From assembly GCF_022512515.1 (NCBI RefSeq), contig NZ_JAKWBK010000002.1, positions 186,001-250,000 on the forward strand: a stretch of 64,000 nt of DNA. The letters are read 5' to 3'. The position numbers were made by a program, and so were the translations under genes. Shown here piece after piece: positions 63,500 to 64,000 of this stretch. Positions within the stretch are counted from its first letter, which is position 1. Each line of letters begins with the position of its first letter. Origin of the DNA: Paraniabella hibiscisoli. GTDB lineage: Bacteria > Bacteroidota > Bacteroidia > Chitinophagales > Chitinophagaceae. Under the pieces are notes generated by a model, which saw nothing but the letters and a program-made list of their open reading frames with translations, searched no databases and was not told the origin of the DNA.

Positions 63500-64000
63500 T
63501 TAATGATTATGTCCGTCGTTAGGACCATGTGCCTGTGGAGTTGGCATCTGCGGAGCAGCTGGTTCTTTGTCGCTTACTTCTACAATCTCAACATCAAAGT
63601 ACAATGGTTCGTATGGTTTGAAAACACCGCCATTACCTTCTTTACCATAAGCCAGGTAACCAGGAATTACGATGGTTCCTTTACCACCTTGTTTAAACTG
63701 TCTTAAACCATCTTCAAAACCTTTGATGAAAGGCTGTACACCTAATTGCACGGTGAATTGGTTCGCATCAAACGTACTGTCGTTGCTTACTTTTTTACCA
63801 TTATATTTAACAGTAACAAATTTACCGTCAGCAACCTGTGCACCAGCACCTGCCTGGTCAATCTTAACAAAAGTTCCAACCGGAGTTTGAGAAGCAGTCC
63901 ATTTTTTAGCAGCCAGGAAGTCCTGTACAGCTTTCACTTGTTTTGCTTTTTCACCAGATTTCTCTAAAGCAATTTCGTCAGCTTTTTGTTTTTCTTCCTG
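63500..64000 (-). CDS. FKBP-type peptidyl-prolyl cis-trans isomerase, 5' part outside the window
   Basis: The visible 167 residues include a charged linker (KADEIALEKSGEKAKQ) and a complete C-terminal FKBP domain: VTVKYNGKKVSNDSTFDAN, FTVQLGVQPFIKGFEDGLRQFKQGGKGTIVIPGYLAYGKEG and PLYFDVEIVEV, with the core Tyr, Phe and Ile residues present. A His/Pro-rich tail ends in GPNDGHNH. The start and probably a signal peptide and dimerisation domain lie beyond base 64000. Bacteroidota encode several such secreted or lipoprotein FKBPs for protein folding in the envelope. The protein is open over the whole visible stretch. Confidence 0.93.
   Translation of the reverse strand, partial: QEEKQKADEIALEKSGEKAKQVKAVQDFLAAKKWTASQTPVGTFVKIDQAGAGAQVADGKFVTVKYNGKKVSNDSTFDANQFTVQLGVQPFIKGFEDGLRQFKQGGKGTIVIPGYLAYGKEGNGGVFKPYEPLYFDVEIVEVSDKEPAAPQMPTPQAHGPNDGHNH

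Noticed and set aside
1..64000. Programmed ribosomal frameshifting or phase variation as the reason for the many frame breaks
   Set aside because: The breaks lie in unrelated genes and in ordinary short homopolymers, almost always as one missing base, without shared slippery sites or stem-loops. Sequencing error explains them better.

Overview
The window is from a member of the Bacteroidota, most likely a Chitinophagaceae-type soil or environmental glycan degrader. The evidence is three SusC/SusD pairs, lipoproteins with FAS1, DUF4843 and PKD-like domains, an ECF sigma/FecR pair, a LytTR two-component system, and two sites close to the Bacteroidetes promoter consensus (TTTG, about 20 nt, TAnnTTTG). 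No rRNA, tRNA or CRISPR array was seen. The assignment to family is inference.

Region 1 (1-24407, all on the minus strand) is a large sialoglycan utilisation locus. Unit A reads FAS1 lipoprotein, SusC, SusD, FAS1 lipoprotein, SusC, SusD, LamG-like/sialidase lipoprotein, sialidase, sulfatase (running off the left edge). Unit B reads sialidase, N-acetylneuraminate lyase, MFS transporter. Unit C reads alpha/beta-hydrolase esterase, NanM-like cyclically permuted mutarotase, second DapA/NanA-family lyase. Each unit is preceded by a copy of the palindrome TTATGT-TCT-ACATAA or a close variant, so the three units probably form one sialic-acid regulon. Together they would desulfate, deacetylate and desialylate host-type glycans at the surface, import the sugar acid, interconvert its anomers and split it to an amino sugar and pyruvate. 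No regulator, epimerase or kinase gene lies in the window.

Region 2 (24.5-29.4 kb) holds mixed housekeeping genes: GrpB-family protein, a 66-residue orphan, a REP-like double hairpin, glutamine amidotransferase, YggS-type PLP protein, AAA+ ATPase and a GT2 glycosyltransferase. Region 3 (29.6-40.35 kb, plus strand) is an unusual tightly packed row of nine secreted, lipoprotein or membrane proteins without obvious enzymatic function. It ends with a LytTR response regulator and a TPR-containing LytS-like histidine kinase. Region 4 (40.4-46.4 kb) holds a cysteine synthase-like enzyme, a DsbD thiol-disulfide system, an Lrp/AsnC regulator and a two-domain trypsin-like/PDZ protease. Region 5 (46.4-57.6 kb, minus) is an ECF sigma, FecR, SusC, SusD, DUF4843, PKD-like, TlpA uptake locus. 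Region 6 (57.9-63.4 kb) holds a GH2 glycosidase and a PL11 rhamnogalacturonan lyase. An FKBP-type isomerase crosses the right edge.

A major caveat: about half of the genes are broken by one or more one-base deletions, nearly all inside homopolymer runs. Restoring one base rebuilds family-typical sequence each time. I read these as uncorrected sequencing errors rather than pseudogenes. Coordinates below span the reconstructed genes and say where the frame breaks.
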